From contig CM070566.1 of NCBI GenBank assembly GCA_036346405.1, positions 49,293,268-49,357,267 on the forward strand: DNA of 64,000 nt. The letters run 5' to 3'. The notes beneath the pieces were generated by a model. That model saw only the letters and a program-made list of their open reading frames with translations. It was not told the origin of the DNA and made no database searches. A program made the position numbers and the translations under genes. Positions 11,915 through 22,830 of the stretch are shown one piece after another. This DNA is from Phyllostachys edulis. Its lineage: Eukaryota; Streptophyta; Magnoliopsida; Poales; Poaceae. Numbering within the stretch: the first letter of the stretch is position 1; every line of letters begins with the position of its first letter.

Positions 11915-12406
11915 CTAGTTGTATGTAACTATGTAATCGATCATATTCATCTCGATAAGAACATCCAGTAGCAAGTTATCAGTGGTCCTCAATAAGTTTG
12001 ACAATATATAGATTAGGTGTATGCATGATTGAACGTTGAAGAACTGATTAAGACCATACTGTGTCTCGGCATGGTCAATTCGGTCGTCCGCCGCCTCGAT
12101 TAAGCAGTCCAAGTGACGGCAAGCCTTCTGGAGACGTGTAACGTCGTTGTGGAGGACCACGTTGATGATGCGGTACACTCGCCGGAAGTGGGAGATCACC
12201 CGGAAGATGAGGCGAAGGAGGATGTCAAGACAGCGGAAGGTGGCCGTCACTTGCTCTGGCAAATCTTCGGGTAGAGGTGTGAGGAGACTGTTGAAATTAT
12301 AGTGTCCTTCTGCGACATCCGCCAACGTATGGCTGGAGAGGTTCTTGTACAGCATGGCCAGGAAGGCCATCAATGTCGGTGATAAGGAAATAGAAGTTGG
12401 AGCCAT
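11915..12406 (-). CDS. hypothetical 163-residue protein carried by a CACTA-like element
   Basis: Open frame of 163 codons starting MAPTSISLSPTLMAFLAMLYK and ending YIVTYN. A TATA-like TTTTATAAAAAGG lies about 75 nt upstream of the ATG (near 12480), and the CACTA terminal repeat is at 12998, so the gene reads inward from the transposon end. The protein is rich in Leu/Ile/His with alternating hydrophobic and charged residues (probably helical), with no signal peptide, zinc knuckle or catalytic motif that I can see. A broken copy at 353-854 has the same position relative to its CACTA end, arguing the gene belongs to the element. It is not TNP2 or a known TNPA protein to my eye. Function unknown; translation unproven. 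Confidence 0.5.
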   Translation of the reverse strand: MAPTSISLSPTLMAFLAMLYKNLSSHTLADVAEGHYNFNSLLTPLPEDLPEQVTATFRCLDILLRLIFRVISHFRRVYRIINVVLHNDVTRLQKACRHLDCLIEAADDRIDHAETQYGLNQFFNVQSCIHLIYILSNLLRTTDNLLLDVLIEMNMIDYIVTYN

Positions 12407-12640
12407 TTTCGCTTTAGAAGTATATATATTGTAGAGTTATATGTGGGGCTCATCTTTGATGCATGGCGAATGATCCTTTTTATAAAATAAAGAATAAATT
12501 TGGCGCGTGAGATGAAGACACGCATCGGGGAGCCAAAGCGGCATTGATGCGACGAAGAGACGACGCGGCATTTACAAATGACAAAAAGAAACTCAACAGC
12601 GGCATTTACGAAACTCACCAGGAACTGTTGCGATATTATG

Positions 12641-12964
12641 ACAGACGGTTCGTGTTAAGACAGGCGATGACGAAACTCATCGGGAACTGTAGCGATATTA
12701 TGACAGACGGTTCGTGTTAAGAACCGTCTGTGAAGTATCACAGACGGTTGTTTGTTGAAAACCATCTATAATATTTCGAAGTATCACGGACGGTTCGTGT
12801 TAAGAACAGTCTGTGATACTTCACAGACGGTTTTTATTATAAATCGTCTATGATATTACTTCTTCATAGATGTTTTTTAGCGCAGTCAGTAACACAGACG
12901 GTCTCTAAACCAAAACCGTCTGTGATTGCATATAATACAGACGGTTTTGGTAAACCGTCTGTGA
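12641..12964. repeat. CACTA subterminal repeat array 2
   Basis: About ten copies of ACAGACGGTT or AACCGTCTGTGA in both orientations. It includes a direct duplication of a ~60-bp unit (CGATATTATGACAGACGGTT at about 12631 and 12691). Confidence 0.8.
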
Positions 12965-12998
12965 TGAGGCGTCTAGTATTAGCCTTTTTGTAGTAGTG

Positions 12999-13400
12999 TC
13001 TGCTTCTGCACCAACTCTTCCTTTGTCTGATAGTACAGGTATTATTAGTATTGCTAAAGATCTGGTGAAACATGAGCTTACAACGCATATTGGTGTTGAT
13101 GCTTCCTACATGCGGACACAAGTGTAGGACTAGATTGTTGCTCTTCAGTATGTGCTTTCAGAGTTTCAGTCGGCAGACTTCTTCACAAAGACATAGACCA
13201 GAGCCCAACACAGCTTCTATCTCTCTAGACTTCATGTTGTTGATCCACCATAAGTTTGAGGGGGAGAGGGTGTTAGATGTGTATTATTACTTATGTATTT
13301 TCCCTATTGTATAAAGGGTTATATACATATATGCCATACCTGTACTTGTATATATATTGGCTCATTGGCCTCATGATGAATACAAGCGGTATTCATAACA
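12999..13400 (+). mobile_element. 3' end of a Copia retrotransposon with 130-bp LTR
   Basis: The reading frame from 13002 encodes the end of a Copia RNase H region (...KHELTTHIGVDASYMRTQ, then VALQYVLSEFQSADFFTKT), broken by three stops. It is followed by a polypurine tract (GTTTGAGGGGGAGAGGG, ending 13270) and a short LTR TGTTAGATGTG...TTCATAACA at 13271-13400. The ADFFTK motif is the standard C-terminal signature of Copia pol. The 5' part is missing, cut by the CACTA end at 12998. The LTR holds a TATA-like GTATAAAGGG. Confidence 0.8.
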
Positions 13401-13806
13401 GTTATCACCTATCGAAACAAGGTGAGCAGCTATGAAACAAATGACAACAAGAAACAACAAAAAGGGGAGAAGGAAAGAACAACAGTAATATAACACTATA
13501 CAAACCCATGCAGCGTTACTTGCTGTAAAAACATCCATTTAAGGTTTGTTTGGGAAGCCCATTCCCGACCGGAGTTAATGTGGATGGGCCAAAAATTTGA
13601 ACTAGAATTCCGATTTATCTATGTGGATGAACAAGGATTTGGTGTCAACCAAACAAAGCCTTGGGTGGTGGTGGGTGGGTGGGGGTGGTTCTGATCCATT
13701 TGGATGTAGGCCACCAATCTACCCGGCGATTACTTTGCAATTTAAAACCACAACAACTCACCTGTCACATTGTTGTCTACCTTGTCTCTTCTGTACATCG
13801 ACTACT
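13401..13806. other. inter-locus spacer with possible Harbinger-type MITE
   Basis: About 13420-13530 is similar to 19490-19600 (GAAACAA...AAAGGGGAGAAGG...AACACTATACAAACCCATGC). At 13543-13660 a ~118-bp piece begins GGTTTGTTTGG and ends CCAAACAAAGCC, the end sequence of many PIF/Harbinger MITEs, but the flanking 3 bp do not match. No coding potential seen. Confidence 0.4.
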
Positions 13807-14018
13807 TATATATACACATCCATTTGGATGCAAGAAGCAAAAATGTAGGAAAGAGAGAAGAAAGTCCTGGGTTCTTGCAGTATAATCAACCGTTTTTTCT
13901 TTCTGTTTAAACATACTCATATCTGTTAGTTTTGTTGCATACCTTTTTCATTATCCTCAGAGATCATCAGCAGGGATCGAGTACAGTATATGGTAATACA
14001 TTGCACTGGTCTTAGTTT

Positions 14019-14040
14019 TGAGAATGAGCGGCATCGGGAA
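14019..14040 (+). promoter_or_regulatory. miR2118-type target site, PHAS-3
   Basis: Begins TGAGAATGAGC and ends GGCATCGGGAA. The seed half is fully complementary to miR2118. Expected cleavage 14030|14031. Confidence 0.85.
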
Positions 14041-14070
14041 AACAGACTTCACCAAGACACGACACTTATG

Positions 14071-14483
14071 GTGAGGATGGTTTTGCGTATAAATGCATTA
14101 TCTATGTCCAGATCAGTTCAATCAAATAGTACATTTAAAAATCATGGCAAAAACAACAAATGTTCATAACAAACTAGAGACAAGCAGCTAATTACAGTGT
14201 GCCTACAGAGGTTTCAGAGCCTGCAACCTGTGAAAACGTTGCTGGCAATAGCAAACTAATGTTTGGTTTCTCTAATTTATGCTATCATGTTTTCATGATG
14301 GAATATGAGGGACAAAATGAGAATTCACTGCCCTTTTATTTGTTCTAAGGGTCTCTTACCCTTGATTTCTTGAGAAAGAAACAAACGCACGCACATACAT
14401 ATACAATACTTTATTCTGCACTATTAATTGTTTCCTAAAGCTATTATGACATCTAAACTTGTACATTTCTGTCTATTTTTCAG
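14071..14483 (+). other. predicted intron of PHAS-3
   Basis: GTGAGGATGG donor at 14071 and CTATTTTTCAG acceptor ending 14483. Both are preserved or nearly so in PHAS-5 (GTTGAGGATGG at 18630; TTTTTCAG ending near 19047). The donor block also recurs downstream of the site in PHAS-2, -8 and -10. Confidence 0.5.
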
Positions 14484-14763
14484 GCCATGTATGCTAATAA
14501 TCAATGGGCCTACTTTCAACTCTGCCTATACTTCCTCCGACCACTCTAGACATGGAACTTCCTAACCCTCTTTGGTTGTGGGTGGTCGTCCTGCAATGCT
14601 ACAGATGCATGCTTAGAGCTGAAAATCAAGAACTGCATGCAGCTCGCTGGTATCCCCAAGTCGAGATTTCATCAATGACCACAAAATTATTTATGCTTAT
14701 GTGTTTAACTTGAAGAGTAGGGACTGGGACTGGAAAAGTTGAGAAAAGGATAATAATTCAGAT

Positions 14764-14785
14764 GAGGAATGAGCGGTAACAGGAA
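14764..14785 (+). promoter_or_regulatory. divergent miR2118-type site, PHAS-4
   Basis: Begins GAGGAATGAGCGG and ends GGTAACAGGAA, so two seed bases differ from the consensus. No leader precedes it; it may be a second site at the 3' end of PHAS-3 or the remains of another locus. The equivalent place in the PHAS-5 copy (about 19310) has lost it. Confidence 0.55.
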
Positions 14786-14869
14786 AGAGGCTTCTACTGA
14801 CTGACTGTCGCTTTGAACGAGATGGTGAGAATTCTTTTTCCAAGACAAGTTATCCGTTTGTAAACTTTG

Positions 14870-17668
14870 TGTAACGACTGATTTAGGACTTACCTCCAGG
14901 CCCCCCCTTCCTTTCTCCCCTCCTTCTTCCCTGCGGCGCTACCAAGACGCCGCTCTGATGATCGTCGCCCAGCCACAGCTCGCCTTGTCTTGTCGCCACT
15001 CCGTCCCGTCCCATTGCCGCCTGTGTGCAGGCCCTGCTGCTCCTGCCACGACGCTCCACAAGACGCCGCCCAGACGACGCCGCCACAAGAATCGCTCCGG
15101 ACCGGCCCCCCCTCCTCCTGCCCGGCCTCCCTATAAAACTCCTCCTCCCTTGCTTGAGTCCCCACGCCGCCCGAGCTCCGTAAGCACCACCGAACCGAAG
15201 CCGCCCTCCTCGTCTCGTTGCCGTTGTGGTGAGTCCCGAGCCGCTCCCACCACCGCCTCCCCTCGCCGGTCTTGCTTGCCTTGCCACGGCCGCTCCACCC
15301 GCCGGCCGCCCGTCTGCCGCCGCCATGGACCGCCGCCTGGCGCCTCCTGCCTGCCCCCCGCCCATGGCCGCCCCCCTCCTCGGCGACCTCGCGCCCGCCC
15401 GCCCGCCCGCGCCATGGCACGCCTCGCCTCCAAGCCACTGCGCCCCTCTGCTCTCCCCTGTTCTTCTCTGAAGCTTTGGAGCACAAAGCAATGGGGAAAT
15501 TGGGTTGATTTTGGGGCTGAATTGGGGATTTTAGTGGGAGTGGTGGGCCCCACCTGTCATTTGCTAGACCTCCCCTCATTTGGCTGCCTTGTGGGCCCCC
15601 CCGCCAGCCCATTTCTCCTTTTTTCTTTTTCTGGTTTTCTTTTTGGGGTTTAACTCAAAAGAGAACTTCTAAAATTCATATCTTCTCCATTTTAACTCCA
15701 AAAATTATGAAATAAATTTCTAAAAATTTGTTAAATCAAGATCTTGCTAACGGCATAGGACTTGATTAATTTGGAGTTTATTTATTGTCCCTATTTATTT
15801 ATTTGCTCTCTTTGCCGTTGTGTCTTTTTCCAGATTCTCGCCGATTAGGATTTGAAGACGCCACGACCCATAAGTGATCAAGACCAAGATCCCCTAGCCT
15901 TTAACAAAGGCGAGTCAATACTTTGACCATTTTGCCCCTACATTTTATGCAAATTATGTTCTTTTAAATTAGCAACTTGCATGCTTTAATTCTTAATCAA
16001 ATGTATGTTAAAGCTTAAGGTAGTTAAATGCCTACTTGATGTTTAAATAATTTAATATGCCATCCTTGATAAATTGAGTCCAATAATCCTTGTCACCCTA
16101 GTAATTATATGGTAATACTAGTTATAGGTTGTACTTAAGCGACACGCTAGTCTTGCTTAAGTACCGGGATATTAAAATATCCCAATCATCATTTCCTTAA
16201 ACATAAAAGGTTTTGGGTAGTCATTGGTGGTCCATTGGCTAAAGGTTGTGAAAATAAATTGGTTTTACTCCCCAAAAACCCCAATTGCTAGTTCTATCTG
16301 GGCGGATGGTGAGGCGGTGGGTGCTCAAGGAGCACATGGTTGGTTGGCTTGTGGAATGAACCGCCCAGATAACCCTAAGGACTTAATCTTGTCACGACCT
16401 CCGTGTTAAACATGTGCAACCACAAGTCTGCAAAGTGCAACTTGGCCTAGTACAATTATCAAACCCTGAATGTGTCTCGCACGGTGGAAAAATGTATCAT
16501 GCAAGCTTGCGGTAAATAAGGCTTGAAAGGGACACCGAGGCAAGGGTGAAGTTGCCTGCCGCTGGGGGTAAACTAACTACCTGGCAACGGGGGTAACATC
16601 CCACATGAACGTATGGGCGTAACCCCATATGGGTGAGATGACGGAAGGGGCGAGGTAATTAGAAAAGTTACTGTGACGGTCGCCCAACTACATGACTACG
16701 GAATCATGTGGGGTAACGGGTATGACTATCTCTTGTGGGTAAAGTGTACAAACCTCTGCAGAGTCTAAACTGTTTAAACAGCCGTGCCTACGGTCAAAGG
16801 CGGACATGGGAATCATAACTTGAGTTAGTTCTATTTCAAAAAGCTTTGTGGGTGGAATGGAAAAATGGTGGAAGGGCTCACCTAGCCCTGTTTTGGATTT
16901 CTCCTGAGTCGCCGAGCTCAGTGGGTGTGGTCTTTGGGGGCAGCCCCAATTGAAAGGATGCATTGGTAGAGTTTCCGCCGGATGGAATCTCTACTATTAT
17001 AATTATTGCACATTAATCTTTTAAAATTGCAAATTTGTTAAAAATGCTAAATCATAGGATTTGTAATTATAATATTGCAAAACTGGCTTTCGCAAATAAA
17101 AGAACCTGAGCCATCCTTGTTAAGCCTTGCATGTATATAATTGCATTGTGTGTTGGCTCGCGAGCACGGTAGTAGTGCTCATTCTCGCTTCTCCCCCAAC
17201 CCTTCAGATAATGAAGACGACGGAGACTACGCCTACTACGATGGACCAGAAGATGATGGACAAGACTATGACGAGGAGTAGTGTAGTTCTGTAGTTTAGG
17301 TCTCGCCCAGTCTAAGTAGACTCGTTGGTACTCGCGTACAACTGATATTATCCAACTCTTGGTTAATATCTGTCAGACATGTGTCACCCCACCGCTTGTT
17401 CGTGTGAGATGAGCCCTACTCGCCTTTTGCTTCCGCTGTAGGTTACGTTGCTTGTATGTGATGTAATCAATTTGGCCTGTTCGGCCCCTTTTGTAAAACT
17501 CGACCCCGACGTGGTCTATGTTACTTAGTTGGTTGTAATATTTTAATATTTCAGTTCACGCTTGTATGAATGAATCAGCAATGTGTACTGTGAAGTGCTA
17601 GCTACTGATCCAGGGAATAGCACAGTGATTTCACAGAGGATTTGGACTCTCGAAATCCGGGTCCGACA
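14870..17668 (+). mobile_element. solo LTR (c), 2.8 kb, TSD CTTTG
   Basis: Starts TGTAACGACTG and ends GGGTCCGACA, flanked by perfect CTTTG duplications (14865-14869 and 17669-17673). A GC-rich 5' third carries a TATAAAA box at 15132-15138. Long ORFs there (both strands, 14883-15653) are proline/arginine/alanine-rich by-products of composition, not genes. The 3' third has the family motifs CGCCTTTTGCTTCCGCTG and CTACTGATCCAGGG. No gag or pol, so a recombination-derived solo LTR, inserted just 3' of PHAS-4. Confidence 0.88.
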
Positions 17669-17673
17669 CTTTG

Positions 17674-17894
17674 ACATTTCTGTGTACTTACGGAAAATTA
17701 TTACAGTGTCACCCTTTCCAAGGATAATTGCTTTTACATCTAAACTATTTTTAACTGCATGTTTTCGTAGTGTGCTGGAATTTGTCTGTGACCTGCAGGG
17801 TGACCTTGTTTTTCTCAATGGAAAATTTCTGTTTTGCCAGTAAACTCATTGCAATTTTATTTTTGCCAATTGTGTTCTGTCAATGGTGAGTATG
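17674..17894. other. unassigned spacer
   Basis: AT-rich sequence between the solo LTR and the LINE tail. It may be the continuation of PHAS-3/4 downstream sequence. I recognise no gene or repeat. Confidence 0.4.
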
Positions 17895-18384
17895 TCAATG
17901 GCAATAAGAGAATGTTGCATTGCTAATATGTTTGAGAATTGGTTAGCCGATATTCCCAAGAATTTAAAGTCACTACTCCTAGTGGAAGTTAGTGCCTTAT
18001 ATTGGTCTACTTAGTTATGTCGGAATGATGTTATTTTTGACAAAAAGATTATCACTAATCCCTTGCAGGTTATGTTCTTGAGTGGGTGCTGGCTGAAAGC
18101 TTGGGCAAATTTGAAAAAATCAGCCCAGAAGGAGATCATGTTAACCGGAAACGCCAGGTTGGAGCTTGTGACGAAGCAACTTTCAACCATTCATGGGTGG
18201 CGGCTTAGTCACATGATTTGTAATGATTGAGCTTAAATTTCAGTCTTCCTCTGGTTGTAAGGCTTCACGCCACTTTTTAAACTCTTTGCTCTTTTTAGAA
18301 CTATCATCGCCGTAATAAAATGAGCTGTGTGCATCCTTGATGCAGAGGCCAGGAGAGTTTTTGCTCTTCCATTATCTAAAAAAA
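17895..18384 (+). mobile_element. 3' end of a LINE (zinc-binding RT tail, poly(A))
   Basis: Across frameshifts the + strand reads NWLADIPKNLKSLLLVEVSALYWS, then LAESLG-like and LVTKQLFNHSWVAA-like segments, the C-terminal zf-RVT/tail region of plant LINE ORF2 proteins. A 3' UTR follows with GATGCAGAGGCC, ATTATCT and a short poly(A) at 18378-18384. It is 5' truncated as most LINE copies are. Its poly(A) joins the PHAS-5 leader inside ATTTGGATGC, so the insertion removed the TATA and half the leader of that locus. Confidence 0.75.
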
Positions 18385-19310
18385 TTTGGATGCAAGAAGC
18401 AAAAATGTTGGAAAGAGAGAAGAAAGTCCCGGGTTCTTGCAGTATAATCAACCATTTTTTTTTTGCTGTTTAAACATGCTCATATCTCTTAGTTTTGTTG
18501 CATACCTTTTTCATTATCCTCATAGATCATCAGCAGGGATCGAGCACAGTACATGGTAATACATTGCACTGGTCTTAGTTTTGAGAATGAGCGGCATCGG
18601 GAAAACAGACTTCACCAGGACACCGCGATGTTGAGGATGGTTTTGCGTACAAATGCATTATCTATGTCCAGATCAGTTCAATCAAATAGTACATTTAAAA
18701 ATAATGGCAAAAACAACAAATGTTCATAACAAACTAGAGACAAGCAGCTAATTGCAGTGTGCCTACAGAGGTTTCAGAGCCTGCAACCTGTGAAAACGTT
18801 GCTGGCAATAGCAAACTAATGTTTGGTTTCTCTAATTGATGCATCATGTTTTCATGATGTAATATGAGGCATAAAATGAGAATTCACTGCCCTCATATTT
18901 GTTCTAAGGGTCTCTCACCCTTTTTCTGGAGAAAGAAACAAACGCACACACATACATATACAATACTTTATTCTGCACTATTAATTGATTCCTAAAGCTA
19001 TTATGATTTATGACATCTAAACTTGTACATTTCTTTCTATTTTTCAGGCCACGTATGCTAATAATCAACGGGCCTACTTTGAACTCCGCCTACTTCCTCC
19101 GACCACTCTGTGGACAAGACATGGAGCTCCCTAACCCTCGTTGGCTGTCGGTGGTCGTCCTGCAATGCTACAGATGCTTAGAGCTGAAAATCAAGAACTG
19201 CATGCAGCTCGCTGGTATCTCCAAGTCGAGATTTCATCAATAACCACAAAATTATTTATGCTCATGTGTTTTACTTGATGAGTAGGGACTGGGACTGGAA
19301 AAGCTGACAA
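18385..19310 (+). ncRNA. PHAS-5: phasiRNA-type locus lacking its promoter
   Basis: Close copy of PHAS-3 from the middle of the leader (TTTGGATGCAAGAAGC) onward, with a miR2118-type site at 18582-18603 and the acceptor region near 19047. The TATA box and first half of the leader are replaced by the LINE poly(A) end. The splice donor has changed from GGTGAGG to GTTGAGG. It may be silent, or driven by the LINE or read-through; the sequence cannot tell. Confidence 0.65.
18582..18603 (+). promoter_or_regulatory. miR2118-type target site, PHAS-5
   Basis: Identical to the PHAS-3 site, ending GGCATCGGGAA. Expected cleavage 18593|18594. Confidence 0.83.
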
Positions 19311-20340
19311 AAGGATATTTCCGATTTTCGCGGTTACCGGTCTTACCGGTGGCCTCCAGTAAAAAAAACTGCCGATAAAGATTTCACTGGGGAGAACACC
19401 CAACTAAAATGCTGAAGTAAACACTGTAGTATTTGAGATTTTTGGAATTTTGTTCAAATAACTCAGAAAAATTCCAAAAGTCATCGGCTATCCAGACAAG
19501 ATGAGCAACCACGAAACAACTGACAATAAGAAACAACCAAAAGGGAGAAGAAAAGAACGACCGGTAACAACATCAATCTAACGCTATACAAACCCAAGCA
19601 GCATTACTTGCACGCAACGAGGAATATAATCGCACAGAGCACACAAGAAACATAGAGATTTGTTAACTAGGTTCGGCAACGCGTACATCCCCAGGAGTCG
19701 AATCACGACGATTCCGTCCCTATGAGGAGTCTCTTTTCTTTCACGATTAAACTTACAAGAAGTCGGAGGTATAATTTATACCCCGGTTATATGGTTATAT
19801 GGTTCGACTCGGATCCGTAGTCCAGACTCCAGACACAACACTTGCGGTAAAAAAGAAACATTTAGAAAAAAAGAATTTGGAAGTAGGCGACCAGTCTACC
19901 AGCCAGTCAACATCAGCCTCTCGTGTGTGATAACCACGCAGTCTCTCGTGATCCAACGCTAGCCACCACTCATGATTTGCAGTCTCGCTTGCTTGCTCTA
20001 ACAGCTCCAAATTCGTTAAAAGCCCAGGCCCCAGGTGGGATGGGCACGCATGCTCTTTCATCGAAGATTTGCACGAGACTTTTTATTTGTACGGGACTTA
20101 TTCCTATGTGTAGTATGAACTCATTTGACAAGACATTGATCTTACCTGTGCACCCCGATACCAAGTTCCAAGGTCCGCACATTCCTATTGCATTTCGGAA
20201 AAAAATCACAGAGGTATGAAGACAATATCCCTTTATGATTTACGAGGAGATGTTTATAATGAAGCTCTTGCTTTTCTCTATAGACTACAGAGATATATTT
20301 ATAGTGGTACGTGAAATACTCCGTGTATGAGTATAACTAT
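19311..20340. other. spacer with LTR-like fragment
   Basis: About 19490-19600 resembles 13420-13530. About 19600-19860 has the composition and phrases of a small Copia LTR (ACTAGGTTCGGCAACG, CTTGCGGTAAAAAAG), comparable in style to the LTRs at 40224 and 45225, but I cannot set ends. 19880-20340 shows nothing I recognise; the 98-codon ORF at 19923 has no conserved features. Confidence 0.35.
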
Positions 20341-20748
20341 CAATTAGAGTAGAAAGTGAAATTCGTATCACACTCAAACTCAACACTTATTACTAATGTC
20401 CGCTCGATATCTCGCAGTTTTGACTTCATTAGATCAACCTGTTACTTCCAAGTAATTGTAATATAGTAACTAGAATAAACACAGAGTGAATGGCTTCCAA
20501 ACTGATGTGGTTGTACTTGTTAGTGAGTCTGTAAGCTTTCAGTTTCGACTGTTTCAGTCTGTTTAGACTTAATCAGATTAGCTGCAAGCCTACCATTGTC
20601 TGTTTACTGCAACTATTTTTCCTTACTGTTTTGTAGCAGCAAAAATGCACTCCTATCTGTCCTAGTAACTTTTGACTTAACGCCAAACCTACTTGTCTGA
20701 CGCATATTTTATTCATAGCTTCTTTTACTCTCCATATCTACCAGTTAG

Positions 20749-21330
20749 TATATAACTTCATCCACCAGGATGCCAAGACATAGTGACAGAGAGCTATTAG
20801 CAAAGAAGAGAGCTGCGAATTATCTTTATTTTGCATTTTACGTGTCCTGTCCACCTACACTTAACTTTGTTGGGATCCTATACATTTTGCACGGAAGCGC
20901 TAATCTGTAGTTGATTAGGATTGAGAGGCATCAGGAAAAATACTTCCAAGCGTACTGACCTAAACTGTGATAATTGTTTTTCTAAAGCAATTTACCTGCG
21001 CACACGTCCCATAGGATAAGCCCATATAGCTTATTGTTGCAGCAAATCGGTATCTTCCTAATGCCAAAGATGTTTTCTCTGTCGAATCTGAAGCCCTTTA
21101 GGAATCTGTGACCGAGGCTACCACGGTTGCACATATGGCAACTGTAGCGCGTCCAGCGCACTTGACATTGTCCCAGATTAGTTTTCGTACGTATCATCCG
21201 TGGATATGATTCCATATAGATAGATTGCTTCCTATTCCTGTCCGATGAGGACGACTCGATTCATCTCCGTGTTGTACAAGTCATGAACTCCCTGTACATG
21301 TAACTATATATATTGTGAAGCAATACATGA
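20749..21330 (+). ncRNA. PHAS-7: putative 21-nt phasiRNA precursor
   Basis: TATATAA at 20749-20755, leader ATCCACCAGGAT at 20760-20771, miR2118-type site at 20916-20937. Paralogue of PHAS-1, with a better TATA. The probable 3' end is near the TGTAACTATATATATTG tail at 21300. Its ORFs (e.g. minus strand 20982-21215) are preserved only because the DNA is a recent duplicate. Confidence 0.72.
20916..20937 (+). promoter_or_regulatory. miR2118-type target site, PHAS-7
   Basis: Same 22-mer as PHAS-1 (TAGGATTGAGAGG... ending GGCATCAGGAA). Expected cleavage 20927|20928. Confidence 0.85.
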
Positions 21331-21546
21331 ATCAGTGAGTGCCATTGCCTATAAATCTTTCACTTAGGTTAGGAGGAGCAAAGCATGGTTCTCGGGTTAT
21401 CTCAATCCTATGTATCGAGATGGGCTCTCAAATGGATTTGGATTACAACTTTTAAGCTTCATTTTATTCAGAATTTGAGTATTGGTCGCCATGAATGGGC
21501 GAGTTTCTTCTCTACATCAAGCACTCGCGTGCGCGCGGGCACAGAC

Positions 21547-22320
21547 ATCGATTTGGATGCAACAAGCGAACATGTAGGGAAGAGAAGAAACTGTCTGGTG
21601 CGTGTAGTAAGCACTAAGCAATCCAACGTGTCCTTATTTAAATATTTCAATTAGGTTTGTTGCAAGCTTGCGGACGATAGCTAGATCGAGGGTTGAGTAT
21701 GATGACTCATATCCTAACCTATTAGGATTTAGAGACGTGTTCTACAAAGATTCCTATAGGATTCCTACTTTGTGGAGGAGAACTATGTTTACTATATAAA
21801 GTCATGAGGGATGGTCATAGAGAACACAAGACACAATCAAGCTCATTCAAAGTAAGAGGCGCACGAGAGGATTAAATGCTATGTTATTTTTTAGCACTAG
21901 ATGCTTATATAGGGTAAAGATCCGAGAATCCTAAAAGGTTCGAGAGAGTTGTGAGAGAGCGACAATCCCTTGTACTCTTTTGAGGTTATGCTTAAGTTAT
22001 TTGCGGTCGGCTTCACCAAATCTCTTTATCATCGTGGTTATTTTCGTTGCCTTTATTTGGTTATCTCTACAGGATTTATCTACTTTATTATTGATATCGT
22101 GTATGCTCGTGTCGTATCTCGCAACTTTAATCCGATCTGAGAGCTGCTGCGCATAAGAAAGAGAATAAGAGCATATATAACATTGATAATGAGCGGCATC
22201 GGGAAAGAAATACTGCAGCTGGTGACCATGCATTCCAGGTGAGGATGGTTTTTGCCTATAAGTGGGCTGTATATGTCCAAATTAATCGTGGAGGATAACA
22301 ACGTAGGCCCATGATGAACT
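21547..22320 (+). ncRNA. PHAS-8: putative 21-nt phasiRNA precursor
   Basis: Leader ATCGATTTGGAT at 21547-21558, LTR-like insert from about 21700 to 22182 as in PHAS-2, miR2118-type site at 22184-22205, splice donor CAG|GTGAGG at 22239. It lacks the hAT MITE seen in PHAS-2. Ends are estimated. Confidence 0.65.
22184..22205 (+). promoter_or_regulatory. miR2118-type target site, PHAS-8
   Basis: Same 22-mer as PHAS-2, ending GGCATCGGGAA. Expected cleavage 22195|22196. Confidence 0.82.
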
Positions 22321-22830
22321 ATAGACTTTCAGCCAACAAGGCAATATATACCTAATGTTTTTTTTAAAAAAAAACTGTGATAATCGTGTTCTCATGAAGA
22401 TTAGTGGGGAGAGGTGAGGATCCCAGTAATGATGTTAAGATTTCTCGTGATAAAATTAAATATTATCACTCATTCTAGACAATTAATTGTGACATTTTTA
22501 CGCTCATGAAGTGATTTCGATTGAGTCAATTAGCTATGTATTTCAGTATTTGAACTGGTGGAAGTTACTATACCAGACTTTCTTCGGTATTCAGTTGTCT
22601 CGGCAACAGTCAAATAACATCAGGAGACTTTCTCACCCAAAGTGCTACAACTAGGACATAAAATAACTTAAACATGTATATACGTGGAGTCATCTCCCAC
22701 ACAGAGGTGACAACTGACAACTAGCACAAGCAGCCTGCAGCCATATCCAATCAAACACCCAATCACTTCTCACTTTTAAGTCTAACAGATCTCATGACCT
22801 ACTTGTCTGCATTCTCCATCGTATCCTCAA
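22288..22830. other. unassigned spacer
   Basis: AT-rich sequence between PHAS-8 and PHAS-9. No ORF, repeat end or known motif was recognised. Confidence 0.4.

Larger units (their letters stand above)
11915..12998 (-). mobile_element. CACTA-like transposon end (copy 2)
   Basis: Right end ...TTTTTGTAGTAGTG at 12985-12998 is the complement of CACTACTACAAAAA. The next ~40 bp (AGACGCCTCATCACAGACGG on the minus strand) are almost the same as at copy 1 (1340-1373), followed by the subterminal array and the small gene. It interrupts or abuts a Copia element that continues at 12999. The left end was not found: no CACTA motif with a TCT duplication is visible between 11500 and 11915. Confidence 0.72.
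13807..14760 (+). ncRNA. PHAS-3: putative 21-nt phasiRNA precursor (best-preserved)
   Basis: TATATATAC at 13807-13815, leader ATCCATTTGGATGCAAGAAGC from 13818, miR2118-type site at 14019-14040. A conserved splice donor (ATG|GTGAGG) is at 14071 and a polypyrimidine-TTTTTCAG acceptor ends at 14483, giving a predicted intron of 413 nt. The paralogue PHAS-5 keeps site and acceptor with very similar sequence but has lost the TATA. Small ORFs are not conserved as proteins. Inferred to be a Pol II non-coding transcript cut by miR2118 to seed 21-nt phased small RNAs. Confidence 0.75.
20341..22287 (+). repeat. PHAS block duplication, copy B (PHAS-7/PHAS-8)
   Basis: Counterpart of 9121-11541. It carries clean empty sites for the Stowaway (20465) and hAT (near 21800) insertions and for LTR b (20336-20340), which dates those three insertions after the block duplication. 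Confidence 0.85.

Noticed and set aside
14883..15653. Long overlapping ORFs on both strands (up to 240 codons)
   Set aside because: They lie in the GC-rich part of a solo LTR, are Pro/Arg/Ala/Gly-rich on either strand, and have no domain; a by-product of base composition.
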